From the NCBI GenBank assembly GCA_004154925.1, contig QJNS01000083.1:124001-188000 (forward strand): a DNA stretch of 64,000 nt, given 5' to 3'. The DNA comes from Monosporascus cannonballus. Taxonomy: Eukaryota > Ascomycota > Sordariomycetes > Xylariales. Under the pieces are notes generated by a model. It was not told the origin of the DNA. It searched no databases and was given only the letters and a program-made list of their open reading frames with translations. Shown here piece after piece: positions 46,866 to 59,560 of this stretch (position 1 is its first letter; every line of letters begins with the position of its first letter). Both the position numbers and the translations under genes were made by a program.

Positions 46866-49366
46866 CTAATCAATCCATCCTTCACTACAATTCGCAAGTT
46901 GGCTTAACCAAGCATCCGAGCTATCATCTAGCGGCGAACTCCCGTCACCGGCCCGCTCAACCCTTCGTCCGAGCCCATCGTCCTTTCCATTATCGTGGGG
47001 AGGCGAATCGGGAAATCCGATGTGGGGCTTCGACGAGACACTAATACTAACCTCCGAGTTCTTCGGCGCAGCTAAAATGCGGCGCATCCTGGCCTCCAAG
47101 ACGCCGCAGCAGGCGTCGAGGGCGCGCCTCCCCGCTTCCTCCACGGCCTGGTCGGTCTGCGGCTTGTTCTGCGAGGACGGGCGGCATCGCTTGGAGGCGC
47201 CCGTCTTAGCCAGCACACAGGCGAGGAAGACGTGCGCCTTGACGCTGGTCTCACCCCGGAGGACGCGCCGGTGCGTAAGGGCAGCTGCGTCCTCGATGGC
47301 CTGCAGCAGCTCGCGCCGCGATAGCGACGCCGCCGCCGGTGCCGAATCCTCGCACAGCTGCAAAAGGAACTCGGCACACACATTAATCGCAGCCGCCAGG
47401 AAGACGTTTTTGAATAGGCCGTCGCCATACACGCGCAGGTTGGTGTAATCGTCATGCGACGAGTGTGCGTTGTTGCTGCTGTCGCGACCTCGATCTCTTC
47501 GAGGCTCGTTGGAGCTGCTGTTGTTGCGCGAGGGCGAGAGCAGGAGCAGGGAGCATTCTAGGCAGACTGCCCGCGAGAAGTAGTACTGGACATCATTAGA
47601 CGCCTTGTGCGCAAATTGCGCATGCAGTATCAGTAGGAAACGCCGTGCCAAGAGGTCCTGCAGCTGTATCTGGAAAGCAGACGGTGGTGTGGGGTCGAAC
47701 GAGTCGATCAGATCTGATGTCTCGCGGAGGTAGACCGTGAGCTCGGCCCCCATGCGTTGGGTTGAGTCGTAGGGAATCTCGGAGCGGAACCGACTTAGCG
47801 TCTCGGCGATCTTGAACCGGATTGGTAGCGATCTCATTAGGGCACACTGGATCGAGTTCTGCGTGAGAGTGGTCGTCGGCTGCGACGTCGGCATGGTCTT
47901 TGTCGACTCGCTGATCTGGGAGTCGTCAAGGTTGGAGGGGAGCTCACACGAGTCGAGAGTCTCCCCAGAGATGACGGGGTGCATGCCCGAGTCGAGACTG
48001 GCCTGCACCGCTAGCTCTAGCACCGTCGCCCACAGCCTTCGCCGTATCTCTGCCTCAAAGGTGCTAACGGGAAGCTGGCTGGGTCCAAAATGAAGACCGA
48101 TGGCCATGGCACTCTGCACAAGTGATGCAGTGGTAATCCAGAAGAGGTCTCCCCCAACGGCGTTGGTGTTGGTCAACATGGCAAGAACAAGCAGACACTG
48201 TGTCTGCACACCACGAAGGTCAAGGTACTTCTTCCGAAAAGGAGCCGCAAGCCGGAAATGAGCAGCATGTATCCATTGCGTTGACTGCTCGTGTAACGTG
48301 GGGCCATCGGCGCCGTCCGATGGCAAGGGGTCCTGATAGAAACACGTACCGATAGCCACGACAAGTAGGAGCTGGATCTCCAAACACTCGCTGGCCGCTT
48401 GCGGGTTACTCCAGTACTGCACGTAATCGCGCTTGAAGGTTGGCACATGCAGAACACGGAACACCGACTCAAACGTTTGCAGGTACAGCTGCACCAGACG
48501 ATCTGAAATCTCTCTCGGCGGTATCAATTCTCGAAGAGGCTTCGAAAGCAGGTGCGGAGCTGGACCGCTCTTTGCCTTGAGCCGCCGCGCCAACCTTTTG
48601 CATTTTTGTAGGACGGGATGGCCGTCGCCGTGGAAGATGGCGCTGCTGATGTCAGCGAACAGGCCTTGTTCCTCGTACTTCTCCCCTCAGAGGATAGCAT
48701 TAGCTCAAGGACTAGCTAACCAGATCTTCTGCAATTTACCTTTCTGCAGAGCATCATCCAATGACCCGGCCCGTATAACCTTGACTTTTGAAAGAGTACC
48801 CTGGCTGATTCTTGGGATGATGACGTTGCTGGTGGCGTGGCATCTGCTGGAGCCGAATCCGCTATAGGCATCACGCCGTCAGGCTCAGGCAAACCGCCAG
48901 CCGATACATCCGTGAAGGGTATAGCATTAGTGTCGACGAGCATGCTGATTGGCAGCGTCATCGCGCCAATGCCTGCGCTATCGAACCAGTTCGGGGCCCC
49001 CGTGTCGACGGATATAGTGGTTGTTGGAGGTTCTCCGCTGACGTCGGCGGTGTTGGTGAAAGCATTATAGTAGCTGGCCGTCGCCGACGCAGGCAACTGC
49101 GGTCTCGGCTCGAAGGCATACGCCGTCTGAGCAGCAGCCGATGTCGAGCTTAAGTAAGGGGGCTTGACGCGGCCGTCCTGATCGCTGGGGAAGCTACTAC
49201 TGTTGGAATACGAGTTGTAGTAAGTGCAGGCCGAATTAGACTGAGTACACTGAGTGCAAGGAACATTTCGATCGCACGCGATTTTGCGCCGACGGCATTC
49301 GGTACACACGACGGCCTGCCTCCGCCTCTTGCGCGAAGACCCGCCTTGGCTTGATTGAGCCCTCAT
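46866..49366 (-). CDS. Zn2Cys6 transcription factor with fungal-specific regulatory domain
   Basis: Nuclear DNA-binding regulator. Model: exon 1 49,366-48,740 and exon 2 48,680-46,866, with a 59-bp intron (48,739-48,681, GTAAAT donor, GCTAATG branch site, GAG acceptor) keeping the frame. This gives 813 residues. The Zn2Cys6 cluster is at residues 21-47 with canonical spacing (Cys 21, 24, 31, 37, 40, 47: CTECRRRKIACDRNVPCTQC). It is preceded by a basic SRKRRRQ stretch. A Ser/Thr/Ala-rich linker follows, then the fungal_trans (middle homology) domain at about 265-480, with LYLQTFESVFRVLHVPTF and FWITTASLVQSAMAIGLHFG. The C-terminal third is polar and low in complexity, including an Asn/Ser/Arg patch. 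No disrupting stop or frameshift was found. The target genes are unknown; no metabolic cluster lies next to it. The adjacent PRE10 is unlikely to be a specific target. Confidence 0.87.
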
Positions 49367-50261
49367 CTCTCTCGTCTATACAAGATCCAGGAGTGTAGGG
49401 GAGGGTTGAGCAAGGAAAATAGAGACAGCAATAAAGATTGATGTCGTCTTAAAGAATAACGAAAGATATCCCGGATACGAGGGATGGATGGATTGCTGCC
49501 ATCACGGCTCCATTGCTGCTGGCAGTGCTCCCTTAGCAGCATCTTTAAGGAGCTCAGCAGGCTGACGCTAAACCGATGGTAGAGGTGGATGATCCAGTTT
49601 GGGTGCATGAACTGCAGGTCATATCGCCGGTTCCTATGCGATTGGTAGGTGAATTGCAATCCTGCATGTAAGAATCGCATTTCCAACATAAAATACATTG
49701 CTTACCTAGGTAAATCGTAAGTGGGTATGACTTTGAAAGACATAGGCGCTTTCTGCACAGCCAATTGGCCACTCGGAGTGCTAATCCGCCATTTATAATT
49801 TACCGGTCTTCCCCTAAGTGGGGTTTCCTTTAGTAGCATCGACTGCAGGATCAGCTAAGCTCGTACTACTGTCTGGAATCCTTCGATTCACGCTTGACAG
49901 CCGCATAAGTCACAAGGCCTTTACCAGCATTCATACAATCCACATGGAGGCCCCGTACGGAACGTCTCTTATCAGCTTTCTCTCGCAGTGTATGATCCGT
50001 ATAGCGGCAGGGGTGGGGTGGGGTGCGATTAATAGAGGTCCCCTACCCCTCTGGGGACGCGTACACCACGTACGTACGCTGTAGAGAATGTGTGAAGTAT
50101 TATGAGATTCCTGACCAGGAATTTTGTGGTGTTAAACAGCAAATAGACCTAATCTAAGTCCGTTTCGCCGGCGACCTCCTCGACGCCTCCCAAGTCAACT
50201 TGACTGCTGACCTTGCTACCGAACAGTAACTGCTGCCATTAATCCTCTGATTCAGGTGGTT
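49367..50261. other. Promoter side of the transcription factor; no gene recognised
   Basis: About 900 bp. A 111-codon minus-strand frame at 49,363-49,698 overlaps the regulator's start region and looks like leader sequence. A short G-rich block (GGGGTGGGGTGGGG) lies at about 50,008-50,022, and a CACGTACGTACG string at about 50,067. Confidence 0.35.
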
Positions 50262-50600
50262 CTAATATGGCAAAGGGATCACTAGTCGATATATTCCAAG
50301 GTGACTCCATGGGCGAGGACAATGAGCTGCTGATGCAATAGCACGTCGTAATCTTGGCCTAACTGGCGTGGCCGTCCCTCCTTCGTTACTAAAATCCCTC
50401 TCTGTTGATGCCGAGCTTAAAGGGATGGTGAGATAGTCCGCTGCCAATACAGATGAGCGTGGGAGGTATGTACTGCCAAGGTCTCTCAACTATCGGATCG
50501 GGCCCTTGTTATATAACGAATCATTAAGTAGTGATTCGGTATAGTATTGCTCTAGCTCGTTTTCTCTCCTCTTGGCCTGGGCTGACAGTTTTACTTTCCC
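50262..50600 (-). pseudogene. hAT-family transposase, C-terminal dimerisation domain relic
   Basis: On the minus strand one frame from about 50,600 reads QAKRRENELEQYYTESLL, crosses one TAG (about 50,490), and continues RDLGSTYLPRSSVLAADYL, TIPLSSASTERDFSNEGG, RLRRAIASAAH and WSHLGI. The LAADYLTIP..SSASTERDFS stretch is the hallmark of the hAT C-terminal dimerisation domain (Pfam Dimer_Tnp_hAT). The RNase H-like catalytic core expected further upstream (higher coordinates) was not recognised before the AT-rich block begins. The copy is thus truncated as well as interrupted. It marks transposon accumulation at the right border of the gene island. Confidence 0.72.
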
Positions 50601-51060
50601 TTTTCGACCAGTTGATAGAGCTGTCTATGATCTCACTATTATGCGGGTGGACTTAAGCCTTCGTTGCACCAAATTAAGCCTATCATTACCTCCTGAAGCT
50701 ATCTCGAAGGGCTCATGGACTCGTTGAAGTCAGTGGCGAGCCTCCATTCCGCTATAGAGAGTCGCCCTTGGAAAATAACTGGTTTATCCCTATCCCAACT
50801 CCAACTCCCTGGCCGATGTCGATATATAAGTTCAAGACACATATCCAAAACTGGGCTTTTATGCATTGCGCGCGCCGCAATATCTTCATCAGACTGCCAG
50901 CGAGTTACCATGTTATGTTTCCACACTAGATCAGCATCTTAAAGTGTAGCGTGGTATTAAGCTTCTCCCCAGACCCCTATCTGTTGCCTGCTCCTCCTTA
51001 GAAGTCACTTTAACGAACTATCTACCCAGAATTTTACAACCACAGTTAACTACGATATTA
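50601..51060. other. Transition from gene island to right AT block
   Basis: Composition is normal to about 51,000 and turns AT-rich over about 60 bp around 51,040-51,100. Two overlapping 75-codon frames on opposite strands at about 50,700-50,940 have no recognisable content. Confidence 0.4.
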
Positions 51061-51829
51061 TTTTAACTCTAAGTTTGCATAGAAACGAATAGTACTAGTG
51101 AAGTGCTAGTCTTAATAGAGCGTATAAGATATTATTAAACGTTATAATATCAAAGTGAATTATAGATATTTAAGTTAACTAATATTATAAAAGTTTATAA
51201 ACATTTTATTATTTTCGTTTTCTTATATTATGTATTTATATACCATTTAATCGCGGTTTTAACACCGTATTATATTTATACATTGCTTATTTAATTATAT
51301 TATTATATTCTTTAATCGGTGTTTATACAAATAACTTTAATTTGTTTTTATAAGAAAATACGTATATATAGCAAAACGTCGACTACTAATCGCCGACCTA
51401 TAGGTATAAAACAATGTTACGAAACTCGTACTAAGCTATATAATATATAACTTAAATAGAAATTTATTAATAAACTTATTTTTAAAATAGTAGGTAATTA
51501 TATAGCTATTATTTTACTTTTCAATATATTATTTTTCTAATTTCCTAATTTTCTATTTTTCTATTTTTATGTAGTAAGATAGTAGTTAATAATGTTTTTT
51601 AAAGGAATTTAACTAGAAATAATTAATTTTATGTAAAACGACGAAATAAAACAATTTAGAAAAATGTTAAAATTGAAAATATACTTAAACGTAATTTTAT
51701 CCTACTTTTAAAGCGGTGCGAACCGAGATTATAATTAAATATATACTAAATACAAAATGTATATAAGGTTAAATATTATATTTTAAGCTAAGTTAAATGT
51801 AAAAAAAAAACTATTACACCATATAATTT

Positions 51830-52210
51830 ATATATAAATAATATGCTTGATAATTTCGAAAACAATAATTAACTATTAAAGATTACGGTTAAAATAAATT
51901 ATACTTTAATTTCGTAAAGCTTTACTTTAAAATCGAATGCGTAATTATCGATAAACTTTAACTTTAATAAATCTCACACTCGCTAGCTAGTTTAACAAAG
52001 TCGAGATATTAAGCTTTACGCTACAAGCTTTAAGAATAAACCTTAAGGGTAAACCTTAAACGTAAATTTTAAATACGTATTAAAGGCTTTGCAAACTTTT
52101 GCTAATTTTATAGCTTAACTGTTTTTAATAATTTTCGAATTATTATTAACTAAAATATTATACCTTAATTTTATATATAATATCGATAATCGGTTTTATT
52201 AAGAATTTTT
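51830..52210 (+). repeat. Right-arm repeat family, copy 1
   Basis: It aligns by eye to 57,950-58,370. Shared landmarks are a TTCGTAAAGCTTTA-like stretch, ACTTTAATAA, CACTCGCT, GTAAATTTTAAA..GTA, and the run ATTATTATTAA..TATATAATATCGATA. RIP-type differences predominate. The element class is unknown. Confidence 0.5.
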
Positions 52211-52329
52211 ATAAAACGTATTTTATTAACAGTATTCAACTCGTATAAAAATATCGAACGAACGAGAATTATTAAGATTTTTTATGTAAAATATATTTAA
52301 ATTCAAGGTATATTTTTCAAGCTGAGCCA

Positions 52330-52600
52330 AATATACAGAAAACTTTTACACGATATAATTTACACTATAAATACTAAACCTAGAAAATATTAAGCTTTAT
52401 AAATCTTCGTAAATATCGATTATTTCTTCGATTAAAACGCAATATTTAGTATAATAACTAAGTAATATATTTAATATTTAATCGCCTTTTTTCAATTATT
52501 ATTAATTACAATACTAAATTGTGTATTTAATTATATAAAATACCTGTAATCCGTTTTGTTAAGGTTTTTACGAAAACTATTTTACGTATAATACGTAAAG
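52330..52600 (+). repeat. Right-arm repeat family, copy 2 (partial)
   Basis: It resembles the second half of copy 1. Shared landmarks are TTATTATTAATTACAATA, an AT run, then GTAATCCGTTTTGTTAAGG followed by TTTTTACGAAAAC. It lies directly beyond copy 1 in the same orientation, so copies 1 and 2 form an imperfect tandem. Confidence 0.35.
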
Positions 52601-53869
52601 ATTCAAATTTAATTTTATTTAAAAATTAATATAGCTATTAAACTAGGGTCGGAGATATTTGATTTTGATTAATATTAGTATTTATATATTAAAAGGAAAT
52701 GGTATTAAATACTATAAAGATTTCTAATAGAAATAAATATAAATATAAAGAATTAAGGTATTTAATAATAATATTAAGTTTATTATATAATTCGATATAA
52801 TAGACCGAAATCTAATTTATTTTTATTTTAATTTAACAAAAATAAAACATACTATTAAATAAAATAAAATACAAATATATTTATGGAATTTATAAAGAAG
52901 CCGATGGAAAAAACGGCGAATTTAACATTTGTTAATAAGTTAATCTTGCTAGATTCTGCGAAAACTGTAATATTTCTAAATTAAAAATTTATTTTCGAAA
53001 ATAAAAATCGAAAATATTTTATAATATCCGAATAATATTATATATACACTTAATTTACTTAACATTAAGGTTATATCGATAAAAACGTAATAATAAATCC
53101 GACGAAAAAGATTCAAATATATATTTATTAATTTCGTTTTATAAATACGTTTAAAATATATTAATATTTTATATTCGTTATGCGTTATTAGATATTAAAT
53201 TGTACTGTTATTCAAAATAAATAATTTATTTTTTCAACTTTTACAATTTTAACTTCATATAAAATTATATAATATTTATTGTAATAATTTGATTAAAAGC
53301 TTAAGTAAATAAAGTTTTACTTTTCGAATTTAATTTAAATAACTTAAATATACAGTAGTTTTTCTTTTAAATTAAAGTTCTGATATTTATTTAAATTTTA
53401 TTATAAGTTTTAAAAGAATTAAAACGATAATAATTATAGCATGTTCAGATAATTTAATAATAGTTAAAATATTTAATTATTTGACTAACTTTTAAAATAT
53501 AAATATTTTTCGATCAAATTCTATTTTTGAAATCTATTATTAACACTGAAAATATATAAAATAGATTTTATTACAATATTATAATCTTTTTAAAAAGTAA
53601 TTTTATAAATAAAATTAAATAAAATAATAAATTATTATTTTTATCTCTAGGCTTTATTAAACTCGTTACTGTTTTAGCATTTATTCACGTCGATTTTTGT
53701 CCAAATTTTAAAAGGTTTTTACCACTAGAATAACTGAACAAATTAACGTTTATGATCGTCTAGATTAATTCGTGTTAAAATATAAAGATTAGAATTTTCA
53801 ATCCCGTTATTTTTTTCAGTTTCGCTAATAGTTTTTATTAAAACTTATTATTGTTATTTTCATAAATTA

Positions 53870-54360
53870 AATTGTATCTCAAAATTTAAAATCGAAATCG
53901 ATTTTTTTAAAATAAGTATTTTAGCTCAATTAAAATCTTAACGGTTTTTGTTTGCCTAATAATTTTTTCATATTTAATTATTTTAAATAAAACAGTTTTA
54001 TAAAAGGTTTTTATTAAACGGATTACTAGTATTATAATTAACTATAACTTAAAAATATCGTAAAAACAATTAAAATTAAAGTTTTCAATTTTTTTTACAA
54101 ATTAAAATTTAATGTTTTTAATTACAAAACTTGTAAAGGTTTATAAAACCTTTAATACGTATTTAAAATTTATTTTTAATGTTTATTTTTACAGTTATTT
54201 TTAAGGTTACACTTAAAGCTTACAGTATAAAATTTAATATTTCAATTTTATCGAACTATAAAATTAAAAGATATAAGTTTTCTTAAAGTTGAAATTTATC
54301 AATAATTACGAATTAATCGATGTTAAAATAAGGTTTTACGAAATTAGAATATAATTTATT
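53870..54360 (-). repeat. Right-arm repeat family, copy 3 (inverted)
   Basis: The reverse complement of about 54,120-54,260 reads GCTTTAAGTGTAACCTTAA and AAATTTTAAATACGTATTAA, closely matching copy 1 near 52,025-52,090. Copies 1 and 3 therefore form a large inverted pair about 2.5 kb apart, as the ends of a DNA transposon with long terminal inverted repeats would. No transposase was found between them. Confidence 0.4.
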
Positions 54361-55480
54361 TTAAGTATAAATACTAATACTTAATTATTAAATTCAGAAA
54401 TATAAATATAATATTTATTTTCCAAATTACGGCATATAATAATTTTTTATTTATTTAGTTGAAGTTAAAAAATATGATTTAAATTTAAATATATCTTATA
54501 ATAAAATATTATAATTCCAAAATAAAACTATTATTAACTTAATATATAATATTTCATTATTTACATCTTTATTTACTATAATATAATTTTTATTATTTAT
54601 TTAGTAAATACAAATATTTTATTAACATTTATAAATATTTTTAAACTGTAAATTCTTTAAGATGTTATAATTTTCTAATATATATATATATATAAGTTAG
54701 CGTTTTTTAAAGCTGCATTGGATACTGTATTATAATTATATTTAATACATTAATATTTAAATATTTTTACCTTTAAAATGCTTTTTAAAACAAGGCTTAA
54801 TAAATTAATAAACAAATATTTTTTATTTTAAAAACTAAAAAAATAATATTAATATTTAAAAAACATTTAAACTACTTTTAACTTTTATAAATTATTATAT
54901 ATTAAAAGATATAATTGTTATAGTAAAGTAGATATTTTGAAAAAGACTTGTTTAATATAAATATTAATTATTTGTATTCGATATATAAATTTATTATTTA
55001 TTAACGAAATGCTATTTGTTAAATTTTCAACATATATAACTAGATAATATTTATATATTAATTTAGTATAATATCAAACTTTTTATATTTATAAAAGAAT
55101 ACTTTGATAATTCAGAAATTATCTTTAATAAATTTAAAGTATATTAATTATTTAATTTGAAAAAGTATATCTTTTTTAATACTAATAATAAAATAAAGTA
55201 ATAAAAATCTAAAATACTTAGAGCGGTTAAATATAAAAATAATTTAATTAATTTAAAATTATATTATAATATTGCAAATATTTTATACTTATAATCTAAC
55301 ATTGTTATATAAAATACAAATAATAAACTTCTTTTTATAATATTTAATATTGCAATAACTGTAAAAATTTAAAGTTTAAAATAGCATAAAATCGTTAATT
55401 TACTATCAAATTATCGACAAACTTAAAATATAAAAACGTTACAAACATTAACTTAAATTAATACATTATTGTAACAAACC

Positions 55481-55882
55481 TGTTATACATCCACTTAAAG
55501 ATATGAGCAATATCCGAAATAGGGTCTTAATTTGCAGATAATAATAGGGCGAAAAATAATTTAGTAGTCTGTTCGTTAAAGAGATTTAAAAACGTTTCCT
55601 TTAATTAGAAAACGATATAGTTATCTTTGAATTAAGAGCTTAAATTAATAGCTAAGAAACTAAACTAAGTAGGTGCTATTTATATAAAAGATCGATTCGT
55701 TATATATCCCAATTCCTAAAGTAAGTATGTCGTAAATCTAAGTAATCTATGTGATTTGATTAATCTATTAAATCACCTAGATCATATTGTTAAGAATTCC
55801 CCTCCGGAATTTAGCCGTAGCAGTTCCACGCTAGGTCTTAAAGGTTGGCCTCCTTAAAATAGGAACCCCTATTCCTATAACA
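55481..55882 (+). repeat. LTR-like unit bounded by TGTTATA..TATAACA
   Basis: A 402-bp unit of higher GC starts TGTTATACATCC and ends CCTATAACA, giving a 7-bp terminal inverted repeat of the TG..CA type used by LTRs. It has a TATATAAAAGATCG promoter-like box near 55,683 and TCTAAGTAATCTATG/TGATTTGATTAATCTA-like short repeats. No clear 5-bp target duplication is present and no second copy lies in the window, so it may be a solo LTR. Confidence 0.45.
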
Positions 55883-57949
55883 ATTATTTGTTCAATAATA
55901 TAAAAGTTCGTTTTAAATAAAATACTATTTATTTAAAATATTTTAACCCGATTTATATCTCGTTAATAATTAATTAATTAGTACTATAATAATCTTTAAA
56001 TGAAGTATATAAAAATCTAAAATACTGTTAAATTAGTTAAGTAAAATCTTTATTAAGAAAATATAAAAAATACTATTTAAAAATGTTTTTAATATTATCT
56101 TATATATTAAATATATAAATATTTAAATACGACTCTTATAAAGCGTTAAGTAATCACTTTTATTAAAGTAATACCTTCAAAAATTCAATATATATTATGT
56201 AATAAAATTTCACATTAACTCTAATAATTAAATATATATAATTATATTATATTTTAAAAATCGTTTATTTCTTTGTAAAACTTAATATATTTATATTTAT
56301 AGTACAAATTTAAGTAGTTATAAAATTAGTTAAGATTTTATATTTTAAAAACAAAGTATTACTTCGCTTATTTACTAAAAAAAATTAAAACTTACTGTAA
56401 ATTATAAATTAATTAATTTTAAACTAAGATGTAAAAACAATTCCGTATTTAATTTTTTTATTTTTAAATAAATAAATATATTAAACAGATATGTTATATT
56501 TTAAACAGTGTTTTAAATTGTATTACTATAAAAATTCATGTAATTTAAAAATATATTTTATATAATTATAACTAACTATATTAATTACGGAAATAAATTT
56601 ATCAAATATCAACTATTTAAAATTTTGTATAATTACTACTACTATAAAATAAAATAATTATGAAATACTGTTTAAACTAATATTTAAAAGTATATAAATA
56701 AGTTAACAATATAGCGTGAATTCGCCTATATATTTATAGACATTTAAAAGGATTGTAAGTAATTAATAACTTTCGAAATGAGTTAAATTATAGCTGCTTT
56801 TTTAAAAACTTCAAATTTAAAATAAAAATATAACGATAAAATATATATAAAAATATTATAAAACGAATAGAATTACAAATATAAAAAGTTTACTTACGAA
56901 ATATGTATAATTATATAACGCATTTTAAGTACGTTTATTAAAACTATAATATAATTAAAAAATATTGCAAATGAAATATTACTTTTGAATTTTTTAAAAA
57001 TATTAAACTAAATTTAAAAAAACAAAAGTAGTGAAAATTTTTAAAATAACTATAAAAAAGCATTTAACTAAATAAAAATACAAATTAATTAACTTTAATA
57101 TTTTAGAACTAGGTAAATACATATCGAATATTTAATATATATATATATATATAATATAAAACATGTTTTTAAAATATATGTTAAAAATAAGTAAATATTT
57201 AAATATTTATAATTTATTATATATAAATTAGAAATTATAAATATAGATATAACGAATTAAATTATATTTAAAGTAAAACAGAACAATAATAATTTTTAAA
57301 AAAGTGTTAAAAATATTTTTTAAATCAATAAATATAAAGAAACTATTAACTATTTAATAATAACAAATAATAATATACTTTATAGAAATTAAACTTATTA
57401 ACTTCAAATTAAAACCATATATTTCTTGCATAGCTTATAAAAGCATTTTGAAATCAAATATTTTATATTAAATCAATAATAAAATGTTAAATATTAAATA
57501 TAAAACCGGAAATAAATCTTAAAATAAATTATATTATATATCGATCGATATATTTCAATATTTACTAAATAAAAAAGGCGAAAAGGTAATATAAATTCGA
57601 ACTAGTTTAAAAGACGATAAAAAACTATATATTAAATCTTTTTTTAATAATTTCTATGTTATACAAACTTTAAAATAAAACAAAACTTTATTATCAATTT
57701 TTTAAAAATAGATATTTATAAAATAACCTTTTTATAATTATATTTTACATTATTGTCTAATAGTTAACATTAGAGATTATTTATTAAATCTTAAAATATA
57801 ATATTAAAAGTAATATAAATCTTATTATTAGATTTGTAAAATAATAATAAAACGTGTATTTAAAAATAAATTTTAGTAATAGCTATATAAAACATATTAA
57901 AGTTTAAACTTTATTTTTTATATTAAGATAAATATATATGTAATTATTA

Positions 57950-58370
57950 TATGATATAATTTATACGATAAATATTATATTTACTATTTTCGAATACAAT
58001 AATTACTTTATAAATTTTATAGTCAGTATAGGTTATATCTTACCTCCGTAAAGTTTTATTTTAATATAATTAATACGTAATTTTAATTTTAATTTTAATT
58101 TTAATAAACTTTATACTCGCTGATTCAACGGCTTAATAATGGCAAAATGTTAAGGCTTGTACGAAAAAGTTAAATATAAATATTAAGAGTAAATTTTAAA
58201 AGTAAATGTTAGCTGCGTATAAAAGATTTTATAAGTTTTCGCTAGCTTTATGTTTTAATTATTTTCACTGGTTTTAAATTATTATTAATTATAATAATGA
58301 ATATACTGCGAGATTTTATATATAATATCGATATTCTGTTATAATAAAGTTTTTAACGAAATCGTTTCGT
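57950..58370 (+). repeat. Right-arm repeat family, copy 4
   Basis: Same orientation as copy 1, with CTCGCTGATTCAACGGCTTAATAA in the place of copy 1's CTCGCTAGCTAG stretch. It contains an ATTTT array (about 58,081-58,104) and the same TATATAATATCGATA landmark. Confidence 0.45.
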
Positions 58371-58883
58371 TTATAATAACTAAATCTTATAAAGTTATCG
58401 AGTAAACGAAAATTATCGATAATTTTATTAACTAAAAAATATCTTTAATAAACACCGGTTTCTATTTTTAATTTCTAAATTCGATATATTATATAGAAAT
58501 ATTAATAGTCGATCGTTATAAAAGTTGATACTAAATAATATAAAAATTATAAAAATATAATTAATAAAACTAAAGAGGAAACATTATAATAAGTTAAAAG
58601 ATTTCAAAATTTAAATTTTAAAATAATATAAAGAGAATTATAAGCAGTCGTTTACTTAGCTGTTTCGGATTGCTAAAACTATTTAAAGTTCTAAAAAAAT
58701 TAATGTAAATAAAAGGGAAATAAAGTAATTTGTAAAAGGAATAAATTTAGTAAAACCTAGAAATTAAGATAGTAATTTATTATTTTATTAAATGTTATTT
58801 ATACGGCTTCGTTTTTTTAATAAGATTATTAACGATTATAAACGTATTTTAAAAAAAACCGCGGTAATAAAGATAAAAAATTT

Positions 58884-59020
58884 AAAAAGAATTAAAAGAA
58901 TTAAAAGAATTAAAAGAATTAAAAGAATTAAAAGAATTAAAAGAATTAAAAAGGATTAAAAAGGATTAAAAAGAATTAAATGGTTTAAAAGGATTAAAAG
59001 GATTAAAAAGGATTAAAAAT
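58884..59020 (+). repeat. 9-bp tandem repeat (GAATTAAAA)n
   Basis: About fourteen units with a 9-10 bp period, first regular GAATTAAAA, then drifting to GGATTAAAAA. The G stays at the start of each unit while A-runs vary by one base. It is a minisatellite-like array within the AT block. Confidence 0.75.
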
Positions 59021-59399
59021 CTTTTTTAAAAAGGATACTAAGAAAAATATAAAAAAATTAAAAAGAGTAAAATAAAAAATTAGTTTATTAGAATTACAAG
59101 TATAAAACATTAAAATAAATATATAAATTATACTTTAGCAGTAATAAACGCTTTATATTTAACATATTTTATATTAAAAAATACGATATTCTGCTCGATA
59201 AACCATTTTCAAAAAACAAAGTAATGTTTTTTTTATAAAAAATATAATTCGTCAACGAAGGTATATTACCTTATTTAAAAACAACATATTTAATAATATA
59301 TATTCTTATTTTAAATATTTAATTTTGCATATATAACACTGTTTTAAATTATATTTTTAAAAAATGTTAAAGCGTGGTTAATATATATAAACTTTCAAA

Positions 59400-59560
59400 T
59401 TATTTCCTTAAAAGCTACAAGACGTCTCGGCTAACAATTTTTCAGAAGGTTCTAGGCTTAAAACGGAAACTGAGCCCACTAAGGCCCCACTAAGTTGCGC
59501 TACAGTATAAAAGCGCGAGTGCGAAGATATTTTAAATGTTGACGTTAACAATATTTCTAT
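59400..59560 (+). repeat. GC-richer island with TATA box, possible LTR remnant
   Basis: It includes CAGTATAAAAGCGCGAGTGCG (about 59,503-59,523), promoter-like, surrounded by AT-rich DNA, and a GAGCCCACTAAGGCCCCACTA segment with a short internal duplication. No ends or partner copy identified. Confidence 0.25.

Noticed and set aside
28192..49366. Secondary-metabolite or other functional gene cluster
   Set aside because: The conserved genes are unrelated housekeeping genes on mixed strands. No polyketide synthase, NRPS, terpene synthase, transporter or P450 is seen.
49363..49698. Extra gene upstream of the Zn2Cys6 regulator
   Set aside because: Overlaps the regulator's start, has no domain, and is better explained as leader/promoter sequence.
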